Shown here piece after piece: positions 18,578-27,952 of a DNA stretch of 64,000 nt (positions are counted from its first letter, which is position 1; every line of letters starts with the position of its first letter). The position numbers were made by a program, and so were the translations under genes. The stretch lies in assembly GCF_014841135.1 (NCBI RefSeq), contig NZ_JACYTN010000003.1:124001-188000 (forward strand), given 5' to 3'. Below the pieces are notes generated by a model. That model saw only the letters and a program-made list of their open reading frames with translations. It was not told the DNA's origin and did no database searches. Origin of the DNA: Paenibacillus arenosi. GTDB lineage: Bacteria > Bacillota > Bacilli > Paenibacillales > Paenibacillaceae.

Positions 18578-18913
18578 ATCCTAGGCATTACCGGTTATTT
18601 ACTTTTGTTAATAGGCGTGTGTGCAAGTGGACAATGGGGTGGAAATGAAGGGTTCGACTATATAATGGGGATTGCATCAGACCAAGAGGTCCCTGAAGGG
18701 TTAGTTAAAATTGATATTCCAGCAGCAACTTGGGCTGTTTTTGAATCGACTGGGGTGCCACAAAACATCCAAGAAAGTTGGAAACGATTATATACGGATT
18801 GGTTGCCTGTATCCTCCTACGATCTTGCGGACCTGCCTGCAATTGAGAGTTATTTTCCGCCAGAAGAGAATAAAAATGAGCTATGGATTCCTGTTGTAAA
18901 AAACGATAAATAA
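18578..18913 (+). pseudogene. Remnant of AraC-family regulator: GyrI-like effector-binding domain
   Basis: The open stretch of about 110 codons encodes only the C-terminal half of a GyrI-like/AraC effector-binding domain: GVCASGQWGGNEGFDYIMGI, DIPAATWAVFESTGVPQNI, then LPAIESYFPPEENKNELWIPV. An in-frame stop precedes it at 18575. There is no plausible start with a ribosome binding site and no DNA-binding domain upstream. It is best read as a 5'-truncated gene. A stand-alone effector domain starting at the TTG at 18605 is possible but lacks the first strand of the fold. Confidence 0.7.
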
Positions 18914-19076
18914 AGAGTTAGCCTGCAAGAGGTCGCCCTAATTGGGGCGGCCTTTGTCTATAAAAATGGACAAGTGACACAGAAAAATGATGTGTGAAAG
19001 GTACAGATGTCCAACCGAATCGTCTGCTTACCCAATAAAATGCTGGTAAGGAAAACGAAGAGGGAGGGACGATACG

Positions 19077-19970
19077 GTGTATAATTACAAAAAGCGTCGG
19101 AGCACCTTTAAAAAAAGTGCTCATCGCAAAGTAAAGATCAAACGGCATAACGTATGCAAAAAAATGATCGTGAAAGTAAAACGAATTCCCGGACCTCCTG
19201 GTCCGCAAGGGCCTACAGGGCCTCAAGGCCAAGCAGGAGCAGCAGGTGCCACAGGGACAACCGGAGTAACAGGTATCGGAGTGACAGGTCCCACAGGTGC
19301 GACCGGAATTGGAGTTACCGGAGCCACGGGCACAGCAGGAGCCGCTGGTGCTACGGGCGCGACGGGTGTAACTGGAGCCACAGGGTTTACTGGTATCCAA
19401 GGGGATACGGGTGCAACGGGATCAACTGGGGCAACCGGAGTCACGGGACCTCCAGCTGTTGGGATTGGGGCGATCATCCCATATAGTACAGGTGATGATA
19501 CCATTTCACTTATTACAGGCGTGGGTGATCCGATTGTAGATGGAGGGATCTTTACATTTGGCGTTGCATCGCAAGTTAGTGTGACCCCAGGTGGGTCCAT
19601 AACGTTAGGCTTACCCAATGTACCTAATTTCAGCTTCGTTGTACCTCGAACGGGAACGATCACTTCGTTAGCTGGTTTCTTCTTTGTTTTAAATCAGGGC
19701 ACTTTACCTGGCCCTGTGCAGGTGAATATGCAAATCTACTTGGCGTCGGCCAGCAGCAATACATTTAATCCAGTGGGGACACCGCTTGCACTGGCACCGA
19801 ACTTTACTACTGTTGCTCCGGGAGACAATGCAAATGGAATTAGTCCTCAAAGCATCCCTGTCGTAGCGGGGGATAAGCTGCTCCTAATCGTCATTCCTAA
19901 CATTTTAGGCGCTAACTTCGGATCTGTCCTTACTGGATTAGCGAGTGCGGTATTACGATCGACTAAATGA
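19077..19970 (+). CDS. Collagen-like exosporium protein (BclA/BclB-related)
   Basis: A 297-residue protein. A basic N-terminus ([17 protein letters not shown]) leads into about 30 Gly-X-Y triplets (residues about 39-126), mostly GAT, GVT, GPT and GAA as in Bacillus BclA, where Thr residues carry sugars. The C-terminal domain of about 170 residues (AIIPYSTGD to VLRSTK) matches the BclB-type trimerising domain. The protein should form trimeric hairs on the spore surface. GTG start with AGGGAGGG 8 bases upstream. Monocistronic, with a long terminator. It supports an endospore-forming host. Confidence 0.88.
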   Translation: MYNYKKRRSTFKKSAHRKVKIKRHNVCKKMIVKVKRIPGPPGPQGPTGPQGQAGAAGATGTTGVTGIGVTGPTGATGIGVTGATGTAGAAGATGATGVTGATGFTGIQGDTGATGSTGATGVTGPPAVGIGAIIPYSTGDDTISLITGVGDPIVDGGIFTFGVASQVSVTPGGSITLGLPNVPNFSFVVPRTGTITSLAGFFFVLNQGTLPGPVQVNMQIYLASASSNTFNPVGTPLALAPNFTTVAPGDNANGISPQSIPVVAGDKLLLIVIPNILGANFGSVLTGLASAVLRSTK

Positions 19971-19978
19971 AAACGAAG

Positions 19979-20047
19979 AGAACCAAACAACTTGGATCAC
20001 AGGATAGGATAGTGATTATCCCATATCCAAGTAATTGGTTCTTTTTC
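19979..20047 (+). terminator. Long two-part terminator after exosporium gene
   Basis: AGAACCAA pairs with TTGGTTCT, and within it CTTGGAT pairs with ATCCAAG; TTTTTC follows. It also faces the minus-strand Nudix remnant. Confidence 0.75.
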
Positions 20048-20060
20048 TGCTACTCATTCC

Positions 20061-20677
20061 TTAATCCAACATAATGGGCTTATCGGGATGTTCAAGAAAC
20101 TCAAACATCGTTTTAATCTGCTCAGCTGTATTTCGCTCAAGTGACAGCTCTGGTAGGCGATTCACTTCGAAAAACTCAACTGCGCTTGTCTCTAAGCCTA
20201 CTGTTGCTTCACCGCCAACAATTTCACAGCGGATAAACAGCTTGTAGACATGATAAGGCTCAGGATGATGGTTATGAAACTTTTTGTCCATGACCGCCAG
20301 CAAGCGGATAGGCAAAACGTCAAAGCCTAATTCTTCTTTAACCTCTTTTACTGCGATTTCGGAGGGGGAGAAACCGATATCCGCCCAGCCCCCTGGTAGC
20401 GCCCATGCGCCATCTATTTTTTCACGAATAAGAAGAATTTTGTTGTCTCTGAACACGACGCCACGAATATCTACTTTTGGGGTGGCGTAGCCAAGATCGC
20501 TCGCGAAGGTAAGTGCAATTTTCTCTTTATCCGTAAACTATAGTTAGCTAGAATATCGACACTAAGATCCCTTAAAGCCTCGTACCGCTCGATATCATAC
20601 TCATTTTGCGTATAAATGAGCCCTGTTTGTGCAATTTTTTGGATTTGTTTCGCCCATTCCAGCCACTTAGTGTCCAT
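20061..20677 (-). pseudogene. Nudix hydrolase with N-terminal Nudix_N_2 domain, frameshifted
   Basis: The 5' part (from ATG 20677) encodes DTKWLEWAKQIQKIAQTGL...YDIERYEALRDLSVDILANYS, the typical helical N-terminal domain of ADP-ribose-type Nudix proteins. The reading then jumps frame at about 20538-20540. In the next frame FTDKEKIALTFASDLGYATP runs into the Nudix domain with GGWADIGFSPSEIAVKEVKE (Nudix box; EVKEELGF follows). One base is missing between NYS and FTD. Without the shift the protein would be about 206 residues. The gene overlaps the end of the HAD gene upstream by 10 bases, so the two formed an operon. Both are broken. Confidence 0.85.
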
Positions 20678-21330
20678 GGATAACGACCTCTTTCTCAAGA
20701 AGTTCGCGAAAGTGCGCCACATTCGTGAAAAGTCCATCTGGTTCCAGATCATAGGTCAAGCTTTGGCAAGTAGACAGGCATTGAACAGCGTATGTACGTA
20801 ATCCGGCAGCTTTTCCGGCGAAAATGTCCGCGTTGCTATCACCTACAAAGATTGCATTTACCGGATCAATCCTAATGTATGGAGCACTTTATGAATGCCT
20901 TCTGGATGGGGTTTAGGCTGGACCACATCATCACCCGTGATCGATACATCAAAATAGGAGTCGAGCTGCAATGCCGTAGTGGAAATGTCAAAAGAGCGTC
21001 TGCTTTTACCTGTAACGACACCAATTTGTACCCCGTGCTCCTTTAAAAAATGAAGGATGTGGATGCTCTCTTCCTCACACTGGCACTCGTTATGATGCTC
21101 TTGTTCATAGTAGGAGTAGTAATCTTGAATGGCGTCTTGCACGGATGGCTTGCTGGCGAAGTTGGCATCAATGATACCTTCTTCTGTTGGGCCGAACATC
21201 GCAACGAGCTCCTCGTTCGTAACCTCTCGATTATCGTATTGTTTGAATACGGACTTAAAAGCATTGAAAGATAAAGGCAGTGTATCAGCAAGCTTTCATC
21301 AAAATCAAAAAGCACAGCTTTAATAGACAT
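20668..21330 (-). pseudogene. HAD-family hydrolase, twice frameshifted
   Basis: Three reading-frame segments join into one HAD phosphatase of about 220 residues. Segment 1 is MSIKAVLFDFD. After a one-base loss in the DxD-G-T motif (near 21293) the second frame gives LADTLPLSFNAFKSVFKQYD, EELVAMFGPTEEG and then VVTGKSRRSFD and DVVQPKPHPEG. A second one-base loss near 20871 leads to DPVNAIFVGDSNADIFAGKA, the motif IV segment. The first shift destroys the catalytic loop, so activity must be lost. The start at 21330 has a weak ribosome binding site. Confidence 0.85.
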
Positions 21331-21628
21331 CGATAGAACAAACTCTTTTTCCGATATTATTAAATTATATACAATATATGTTTTATTCTTTTCAATCCTA
21401 TTAATGGGTTGATTGAGTGTAATGAAATTATTAGGCTCTAGAGGATACAGTTTATACTTGTGAGGTACACTGCATGAATTGGAGCATATAATATCCTAAA
21501 TCAATACCTGAAAATTGTATCATTTTGTTTAGAAAATCTTATGATAAAAAATAGTAGTTCTGATACAATAAAAGTAATTACAATGGGCAAATATAGATAA
21601 TGATACTTTTTAGAAGCGAGGTGAACTA

Positions 21629-22579
21629 ATGGCGACGGCTGCACAAATAAAAATGTTAGTTGAGGCGCATGTATCTAAAAACGACGATAGATTTAAAACT
21701 ATAGTATTACAACTAGCTGCACATGAAGCGAAGTTAGGGCATACTTCATTCGCACGTGAATTAAGAGGCATTTTAAATAATAATCAAAATAGTAATTACA
21801 AAATAATTGAATTTAGTAAAGATATAGATGAATTAATAGATACAACCATTGGTGAACATAGATTGGCTGAGCTTGTGGTGACCAATGAGATTAAAGATAG
21901 AATTTATCGAATACTCAAAGAATATCAAATGAGAGAAAAGCTTACAAAGTATGGATTAAGTAATAGAAGAAAGATTCTGTTAGAAGGAGTCCCCGGAACA
22001 GGGAAAACACTGTCTGCATCAATAATCGCAACTGAGATAGGTCTTCCATTGTGTACAATCAAAATGGATAAATTAATGACTAAGTACATGGGGGAAACAG
22101 GAACAAAGTTACGGGTCGTTTTTGATGCAATAAAGGAATACCAAGCAGTGTATTTTTTCGATGAATTTGATGCCATTGGAACAGATAGGAATAAAGATAA
22201 TGATGTAGGTGAGGTTAGGCGTGTATTGAATTTGTTCCTGCAGTTCATAGAACAAGATGATTCGGAAAGTATAATTATAGCTGCGACTAACAATCCACAA
22301 CTTCTCGATCCAGCATTATTTCGTAGATTCGATGATGTTATCCATTTTGCACTACCAAGTAAGAGGCAGATCCCAGATTTAATAATCAATAGGCTCGGAC
22401 AATTTGCACCTCCTGAGAACTCAATAGATATGGAGAATATATTGGATATAAGTGGATCGTTGAGTCATGCTGAATTAACTAAAGCATGTGATGATTCAAT
22501 AAAAGAGGCGATTATGTCTGATAAAAAAACAGTTACCAGTGAGCAGCTTTTAAAAATGATTAAAGAAAAGGTAAGATGA
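21629..22579 (+). CDS. ietA: AAA+ ATPase of an ietAS-type defence module
   Basis: A 316-residue ATPase. The N-terminal 110 residues are helical. The AAA+ core has Walker A GVPGTGKT (about 120-127), Walker B YFFDEFDAIG (about 174), sensor 1 in IIIAATNNPQLLDP and an RRFD arginine-finger segment. It is followed after 24 bases by a subtilisin-like protease gene. This pairing is that of IetA/IetS, first described as a plasmid-borne toxin-antitoxin-like system in Agrobacterium and later shown to give phage defence. By family logic the ATPase should control or feed the protease. Codon use is clearly more AT-rich than the flanking genes. Symbol assigned by architecture. Confidence 0.82.
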   Translation: MATAAQIKMLVEAHVSKNDDRFKTIVLQLAAHEAKLGHTSFARELRGILNNNQNSNYKIIEFSKDIDELIDTTIGEHRLAELVVTNEIKDRIYRILKEYQMREKLTKYGLSNRRKILLEGVPGTGKTLSASIIATEIGLPLCTIKMDKLMTKYMGETGTKLRVVFDAIKEYQAVYFFDEFDAIGTDRNKDNDVGEVRRVLNLFLQFIEQDDSESIIIAATNNPQLLDPALFRRFDDVIHFALPSKRQIPDLIINRLGQFAPPENSIDMENILDISGSLSHAELTKACDDSIKEAIMSDKKTVTSEQLLKMIKEKVR

Positions 22580-22603
22580 CAAGATTTTAAAAGGAGACTT
22601 TAA

Positions 22604-25048
22604 ATGACTAGTCAATTTTTCCCACACTTTTTTCTAAATACTGCAGAATCTCACAGTTACAAGGGTAGAGGCCAAGGGGGAGCGAAATATCCAGTAAGAA
22701 ATAGATTAACACATAGTGAAAAATTAAAAAAACAGTTCGAAAATTTATGGACAGTTAGCCCGGAATCTAATGGGGCGGTTTCTACCTCATCTAATGATGG
22801 AGTTTATGTGGAATTTCGAAACCTCCCAGGTTATGATATTAAATTTGAAAGTTTAGAAAGTAGGAAGGATGGAATTAGGCTGTTAAATATTAGGGAGCGA
22901 AAAATTGCTGGCAAGGTTGAAAGATTAGCCACTGTATATATCCCTAAAGATAGGAGAAATATTTTTTTAAATAAACTGAACCAATATATCAATGAGGAGA
23001 CTGAGAAAGGAAAACCCAAAAATGCTGCACTCATCGATGGAATTGAAGATATAAACCTGGCTATTCTTGAATCTTTTTGGAGCGAGAGTGAAAAGAAATG
23101 GATTCCAGAAGAGGAACATGTGTGGTGTGAAATATGGCTGAGCAGTGATAGTGACACTACATATGAGGAATTTATTAAAGTTGTTACAGACAAGCTTCAA
23201 TTAGAAGTTAAAAATAACTCTATTAGATTTCCCGAGAGGCGAGTTGTTTTAGTTAGAGCTAATAGAGATAATTTGCAAAAGATGTTGTTTTTAAGTGGTA
23301 ATATTGCAGAAATGAGAAGGGCCTCTGAAGCTGTTGCATTTTATGTTGAAATAGATAATAAAGAACAGGTTGATTGGGCGCGAGATTTATTAGATCGACT
23401 TGAGGTTAGTCAAGATACAAATGTTTTTGTAAGTGTTATTGATACCGGAGTTAGCAATGGTCACATGCTACTAGAACCAATGATAGCTGATACAGATCTT
23501 TATGCATATGACTTAAAATGGAATGTTTTTGACTCAGCTGGGCATGGCACAATGATGAGCGGGATAATAGGATATGGTGACTTAAAGGAAATCCTAGTAG
23601 GATATGAAAAAATAGAAATTAAGCATAAAATTGAATCTCTGAAGATAATTCCTGATAAAGGCGAAAATCCGCCAGAGTTATATGGTGATATAACGGAGCA
23701 AGTTATTAGCAGTGCAATAATTGATAACCCAGATAGACAGAGAGTAATCTGTATGGCAGTAACGGCTCCAAATTACCAAACAGACGATGGTAGACCTTCT
23801 TCGTGGTCTGCTTCACTAGATAGAATCACTTCGGGGTCAATCGACGGTACTCATAAAGTATTTCTTGTATCAGCAGGTAATAATTTTATAAATCATAAAG
23901 ATGAATATCCCGATAGTAATTATACTAGTGTCGTTCAGAATCCAGGTCAGTCTTGGAACTCATTAACTGTCGGGGCATATACTGATCTCTATAATCCCTA
24001 CAAAACTTATACACCACTTGCACCAAAAGGCGGCTTATCGCCCCATAGCACAACTTCATTTAGCTGGGACAAAAACAAATGGCCAATCAAACCTGAAATT
24101 GTTTTAGAAGGTGGCAATTTAATTGTTGATAAATATGGTGCCTATTCTGATACCGATCACAGTATCTTAACTACATCTCATAATCTTCCGAGAGAACAGT
24201 TTACTACTTTTAATGCTACCAGTGCTGCTACAGCAAAAGCGTCATGGATGGCAGCACAAATTCAATCGAAATATCCAGAAGCATGGCCCGAAACGGTAAG
24301 AGGCTTAATGGTTCATTCAGCGGAATGGACTGAGGAGTTAAAAAAACAATTTTTAGAGGGTAGTGACAAAAAGCATTATCATAACCTTGCTCGAATGTGT
24401 GGTTATGGAGTGCCAAATTTAGAGAGGGCATTACAGGGTCTGAAAAATAATGTGAGTATGATTGTTCAATCTAAATTAATGCCTTTTAAAAAACATAATT
24501 CATCGATTGCATTGAATGAAATGCATTTACATAAGTTACCTTGGCCTAAGGAAGTACTCTTAAGTCTCGGAGAGCTAGATGTAAAATTAAGAATAACATT
24601 GTCTTATTATATTGAACCAAGCCCGGGTGAGGTTGGCTGGAAAAGCAGATATTCTTATGCTTCATATGGACTAAGGTTTGATATGAATGGAACAGCGACG
24701 GAAGAGCAATTTATTAAGCGAATTAATCAAGCAGCTAAAGATGAAGAAGATGGAAAGACCCAGTCAAGTAATATTGATTGGACATTAGGACCTAATACTC
24801 GAAATAAAGGTTCTATTCATAGTGATATATGGGAAACAACCGCTTCGCAACTTGCAACGAGTAACATGATTGGAATCTATCCTATTAGCGGATGGTGGAG
24901 TAAAAGACCATGGCTAGATCAGTGGAGTGGAGAGGTTAACTATACACTGATTGTCACATTATCTACCCCCGCAACCAATATTGATTTATATACACCCATA
25001 GAATTAGCTTCAAAAATTAATAATAAAATTGTAATTAAAGATAATTGA
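22604..25048 (+). CDS. ietS: Subtilisin-like (S8) serine protease of an ietAS-type defence module
   Basis: An 814-residue protein without a signal peptide, so cytoplasmic, unlike most subtilases. The catalytic triad is visible: Asp in VSVIDTGVSNGH (about 280), His in SAGHGTMMSGI (about 315) and Ser in FNATSAATAKASWMAA (about 539). About 230 N-terminal residues precede the protease domain, and a C-terminal beta-rich region of about 200 residues (KEVLLSLGELDVKLRITLSY and on) follows. AAGGAGA precedes the start. It is co-transcribed with the AAA+ gene and ends in its own terminator. In known ietAS systems protease and ATPase are both required; the trigger and target here are unknown. Confidence 0.85.
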   Translation: MTSQFFPHFFLNTAESHSYKGRGQGGAKYPVRNRLTHSEKLKKQFENLWTVSPESNGAVSTSSNDGVYVEFRNLPGYDIKFESLESRKDGIRLLNIRERKIAGKVERLATVYIPKDRRNIFLNKLNQYINEETEKGKPKNAALIDGIEDINLAILESFWSESEKKWIPEEEHVWCEIWLSSDSDTTYEEFIKVVTDKLQLEVKNNSIRFPERRVVLVRANRDNLQKMLFLSGNIAEMRRASEAVAFYVEIDNKEQVDWARDLLDRLEVSQDTNVFVSVIDTGVSNGHMLLEPMIADTDLYAYDLKWNVFDSAGHGTMMSGIIGYGDLKEILVGYEKIEIKHKIESLKIIPDKGENPPELYGDITEQVISSAIIDNPDRQRVICMAVTAPNYQTDDGRPSSWSASLDRITSGSIDGTHKVFLVSAGNNFINHKDEYPDSNYTSVVQNPGQSWNSLTVGAYTDLYNPYKTYTPLAPKGGLSPHSTTSFSWDKNKWPIKPEIVLEGGNLIVDKYGAYSDTDHSILTTSHNLPREQFTTFNATSAATAKASWMAAQIQSKYPEAWPETVRGLMVHSAEWTEELKKQFLEGSDKKHYHNLARMCGYGVPNLERALQGLKNNVSMIVQSKLMPFKKHNSSIALNEMHLHKLPWPKEVLLSLGELDVKLRITLSYYIEPSPGEVGWKSRYSYASYGLRFDMNGTATEEQFIKRINQAAKDEEDGKTQSSNIDWTLGPNTRNKGSIHSDIWETTASQLATSNMIGIYPISGWWSKRPWLDQWSGEVNYTLIVTLSTPATNIDLYTPIELASKINNKIVIKDN

Positions 25049-25101
25049 GTAATTATAGAGTACTCATTTTTACTTCATAATTAAGTAGTTAGCTATAAGA
25101 G

Positions 25102-25130
25102 CGAGCCGTAGTTCCAAGGCTCGTTTTCTT
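25102..25130 (+). terminator. Terminator of the ietAS-type operon
   Basis: CGAGCC and GGCTCG pair around a 10-base loop and are followed by TTTTCTT. It is 54 bases after the protease stop codon. Confidence 0.75.
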
Positions 25131-25413
25131 ATTTACTGGACTTAAAATTTTAGAGTCTAGAGATAAGTAATTTCATGTATTAGAAGTGAAGTTTTACTAT
25201 AGTAAATCATTCAATGCTAATACAGAATTCTGTGGAGAACAGAATTGTTTGCTCTTCATTATTTTCAGATTCTCAAAATACTTGTGGTTCGAAGAGGAAA
25301 CCCATATCGCAGTATCCACAACAGATATTGGTGAGCCCCAGCATCCAGAGAAATGGTATAGTAGAAGGAGTTACTTAACTTTTACTAGATTATAGATAAA
25401 GGGATGTTGCCAT
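25131..25413. other. Non-coding stretch right of ietAS-type module
   Basis: No gene, attachment site or transposon end is recognised in this interval. A 69-codon open stretch in it lacks a ribosome binding site and any known motif. AAAGGGATGTTGCC before 25414 supplies a weak ribosome binding site for the HAD gene. Confidence 0.4.
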
Positions 25414-26238
25414 ATGAAATATAAAATGATTGTACTCGATCTTGATGATACATTACTGCGTAATGACGGAACAATTTCGCCAAGCAATAAGCAAGCGCTA
25501 ATGACTGCGCAGGAAGCAGGCGTTAAAGTTGTATTGGCGTCAGGCCGTCCAACCTATGCGATGCGAGCATTGGCAGATGAACTGAATCTTGAGCGTTTCG
25601 GCAGCTACATCTTGTCGTTCAACGGTGCAAAAATTATTAACTGGAAGACGCAAGAAGAGTCGTTCAGCAGTACGTTAACGCCAGAAATGGCGCATAAGCT
25701 GCATAAGATGAGCATCGAAGAGGGCGTATCAGCTTTGACGTATGTCGGCGATGATATTATCACGGAGGAAGCGACTAAATATACCTATGTTGAATCTGAA
25801 ATTACAGGGATGAAAGTAGTTGAGGTGCCAAACTTCGCTGAAGCGGTTCAAGTACCCGTTGTAAAGGTACTAATGGTAGCAGAGCCTGAGAAGCTCGTCC
25901 TTGTAGAAGAGAAGCTAAAAGCGAAAATGGCAGGGCGATTGAACGTGATGCGCTCCAAGCCATTTTTCCTAGAGTTTACGGAAGATGGAGTAAACAAAGG
26001 GACAAGCTTGCATCATCTTATCCAAAAGCTTGGCATCGAGCGCTCAGAAGTTATCGCGATGGGTGACGGTTATAACGATGTTGCGATGCTTGAGTTTGCA
26101 GGTCTTGCTGTCGCAATGGGCAATGCACCAGATGAAATTAAGAAGTTAGCTGATTACGTTACCGATACAAATATGAATGATGGGGTAGCGAAAGCGGTAG
26201 AACGATTTGTACTAAATGATCTCGTTCCAGCAAAGTAA
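25414..26238 (+). CDS. Cof-type HAD-IIB phosphatase
   Basis: A 274-residue sugar-phosphatase-like HAD protein. Motif I is IVLDLDDTLLRNDGTIS with the two Asp residues, motif II lies in VVLASGRPTYAM, and motif IV reads VIAMGDGYNDVAMLEFAG, typical of the Cof/YidA subfamily with a C2B cap (about residues 85-195). Such enzymes dephosphorylate sugar phosphates, pyridoxal phosphate or flavin phosphates with broad specificity. It is monocistronic with a strong terminator. Confidence 0.9.
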   Translation: MKYKMIVLDLDDTLLRNDGTISPSNKQALMTAQEAGVKVVLASGRPTYAMRALADELNLERFGSYILSFNGAKIINWKTQEESFSSTLTPEMAHKLHKMSIEEGVSALTYVGDDIITEEATKYTYVESEITGMKVVEVPNFAEAVQVPVVKVLMVAEPEKLVLVEEKLKAKMAGRLNVMRSKPFFLEFTEDGVNKGTSLHHLIQKLGIERSEVIAMGDGYNDVAMLEFAGLAVAMGNAPDEIKKLADYVTDTNMNDGVAKAVERFVLNDLVPAK

Positions 26239-26270
26239 CCATTACTATTGTTGAATATAGTCCATATATG

Positions 26271-26295
26271 AAACGCCCTTCGGGGCGTTTTTTAT
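26271..26295 (+). terminator. Rho-independent terminator after HAD-IIB gene
   Basis: AAACGCCC TTCG GGGCGTTT is a tight tetraloop hairpin followed by TTTTTATAT. Confidence 0.9.
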
Positions 26296-26394
26296 ATCTC
26301 AATTATCCATCATTTTATTTTCGATCATCCCTTGGGCTATACTTAGTCTACAAGTATGTTTTCGATCACACGCAGGTCAGGAGATGAAGCACCA

Positions 26395-27069
26395 ATGTCT
26401 AAAACCATCGTAGAAAAATTGAATCTACACAAGTATAAGCAAGCTGCTATATTAAATCAGCCCGAAGGTTCTGATTATTTCACAGAGCTGTCAGGATATC
26501 ATACAACGCTTGAAGAAGGTACTTCGTACGAACTCATCTTCGCTTTCACACTAGATATGGAATCTTTAAAGGAGCTTGTAAATCGCGTAATCGAACAGAA
26601 GCATCTTACAAAGAACGGCTACCTGTTTGCTGCTTATCCGAAAAAGGGCAACAAAGTATACGAAACGTTTATTCACCGTGATGACCTGCTGTCTGGTCTA
26701 GGCAGTGATGAACAGGGATATGTCGGGACAAGCACAGTCAAATTTGCGCGTATGGTCGGTCTTGACGATGTGTTTACCGTTGTCGGGTTTAAAGAAGATG
26801 CGAAGGGTAAAGGTCAGACTTCCTCTGCATCCAGTCAATGTGTAGATGATTACATTGCGCTCATTCCCAATGTAGAGCAGGACTTGGCAGATACACCAGA
26901 GCTGCTGACGATCTATCAGGGGCTGACTCCGGGGTATCGCAAGGACTGGGCACGCTATGTGTACAGTGCGAAGCAAGAAGCGACAAGAGCCAAGCGCCGT
27001 GACGAGATGAAAATGATTCTTCAAGCAGGCTATAAGAGTCGTGAGTTGTACCGCAAAGACCACTCATAA
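26395..27069 (+). CDS. YdeI/OmpD-associated family protein
   Basis: A 224-residue protein. The N-terminal 140 residues form a DUF3052-like alpha/beta domain (MSKTIVEKLNLHKYKQAAIL), and the C-terminal segment LTPGYRKDWARYVYSAKQEA plus the RRDEMKMILQAGYKSRELYR tail is the YdeI/OmpD-associated helical module. Bacillus YdeI-type proteins are linked to antimicrobial peptide tolerance, but the mechanism is unknown. The ATG at 26395 is preferred to an upstream start at 26356 since AGGAG lies 11 bases before it. Confidence 0.78.
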   Translation: MSKTIVEKLNLHKYKQAAILNQPEGSDYFTELSGYHTTLEEGTSYELIFAFTLDMESLKELVNRVIEQKHLTKNGYLFAAYPKKGNKVYETFIHRDDLLSGLGSDEQGYVGTSTVKFARMVGLDDVFTVVGFKEDAKGKGQTSSASSQCVDDYIALIPNVEQDLADTPELLTIYQGLTPGYRKDWARYVYSAKQEATRAKRRDEMKMILQAGYKSRELYRKDHS

Positions 27070-27087
27070 AGGCGGATGAAAAATAAT

Positions 27088-27123
27088 AAGACCCTCAATC
27101 GGTGAATAAATTGGGGGTCTTTG
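27088..27123. terminator. Rho-independent terminator between convergent genes
   Basis: AAGACCC-TCAAT pairs with ATTGGGGGTCTT, followed by a T stretch. It can act for the YdeI-type gene and for the minus-strand oxidoreductase gene. Confidence 0.75.
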
Positions 27124-27149
27124 TATGTGATAGCATTGCTTTTTTATGT

Positions 27150-27689
27150 TTATTTTACGTGAGAAAGTTGAGCAGAAGTAAGATGTTGGACATAATCTGC
27201 CTTGCTTTGCTCCAATTGCTCTTCACTTAGACTGCCCACATTATAGAGCTTGAACGGAGGGAAGTAAGAAGCCCCTACAAAGTTCACAGTTGCCTCAAAC
27301 GGTTTAAGCAGCTCTTCGATTGTGGAACGGTTATCTCCGTCCGCTTGATATTGTTCATTGGTTCCGTAGGCGGAGATCGCTACACCGATTTCTTTCTTCT
27401 GCAAATGATCACCGTTTGGTCCGAAAGCCCAACCGTATTGCAGCACATGATCAAGCCACTTTTTTAATAGCGGTGGACTGCTGTACCAATAAAATGGGAA
27501 TTGAAAAATAATCCGATCATGCGCAAGCAGAAGCTGCTGCTCACGTGCCACGTCGATGACTTCGTCAGGGTAAGCTTCGTAGAGAGAATGAACGGTAATC
27601 TGCTCATGCTTTCCTAGTTCCTCAATTAACGCTTTATTAATTTTTGATTCCGCTAAATTAGGGTGAACCGCAATAACTAACACGCTCAT
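27150..27689 (-). CDS. NAD(P)H-dependent quinone/flavodoxin-fold oxidoreductase (KefF/MdaB-like)
   Basis: A 179-residue FMN protein of the flavodoxin_2 family: MSVLVIAVHPNLAESKINKA at the N-terminus for phosphate binding, IIFQFPFYWYSSPPLLKKWLD in the middle and the FGPNGDHLQKKEIGVAISA block. It should carry out two-electron reduction of quinones or other electrophiles. The start at 27689 has AGGAG 8 bases upstream. The 76-106 bp upstream region carries a 31-bp element repeated in front of the HxlR regulator gene, so the gene is probably the HxlR target. This pairing is usual for electrophile-responsive HxlR/YodB regulators. Confidence 0.88.
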   Translation of the reverse strand: MSVLVIAVHPNLAESKINKALIEELGKHEQITVHSLYEAYPDEVIDVAREQQLLLAHDRIIFQFPFYWYSSPPLLKKWLDHVLQYGWAFGPNGDHLQKKEIGVAISAYGTNEQYQADGDNRSTIEELLKPFEATVNFVGASYFPPFKLYNVGSLSEEQLEQSKADYVQHLTSAQLSHVK

Positions 27690-27764
27690 CTTTACCACTC
27701 CTACTTTTCCGATTTGGATGTGTGACTTAATCATATCCATCATATATCAACTACGCACAAAAAA

Positions 27765-27795
27765 TAAGTACGCACTTTTTCGGAAGATACTTACC
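27765..27795. promoter_or_regulatory. HxlR-type operator copy 1
   Basis: A 31-bp element beginning TAAGTACGCACTTT and ending GATACTTACC, with TAAGTA/TACTTA dyad symmetry. Twenty-seven of 31 positions are identical to the inverted copy at 28370. It lies upstream of the oxidoreductase gene. The presumed ligand is the HxlR protein encoded at 27953. Confidence 0.65.
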
Positions 27796-27952
27796 CGGAG
27801 GTAAGCGTAAGCGGTGTTACTTTAAGGGATCTCATTTCATAGAAAACAGAATAGAAAGACAGAAAAACCGTCCAGCGCTTATGCACATACAGTAGTGACT
27901 CCTAGCACATAAAAGGGGGTCAGTACCAGCAGGTGCGGTAACCGAGACGGTT

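Noticed and set aside
19223-19663. Minus-strand Pro/Val/Ala-rich open frame opposite the exosporium gene
   Set aside because: It is the mirror of the Gly-X-Y repeat region; the plus-strand frame has a GTG start with strong ribosome binding site and a known C-terminal domain.
21331-25413. Direct repeats as integration boundaries of the ietAS-type module
   Set aside because: Only a short TCTAGAG is shared between both flanks, and no recombinase, tRNA end or inverted repeat is seen.
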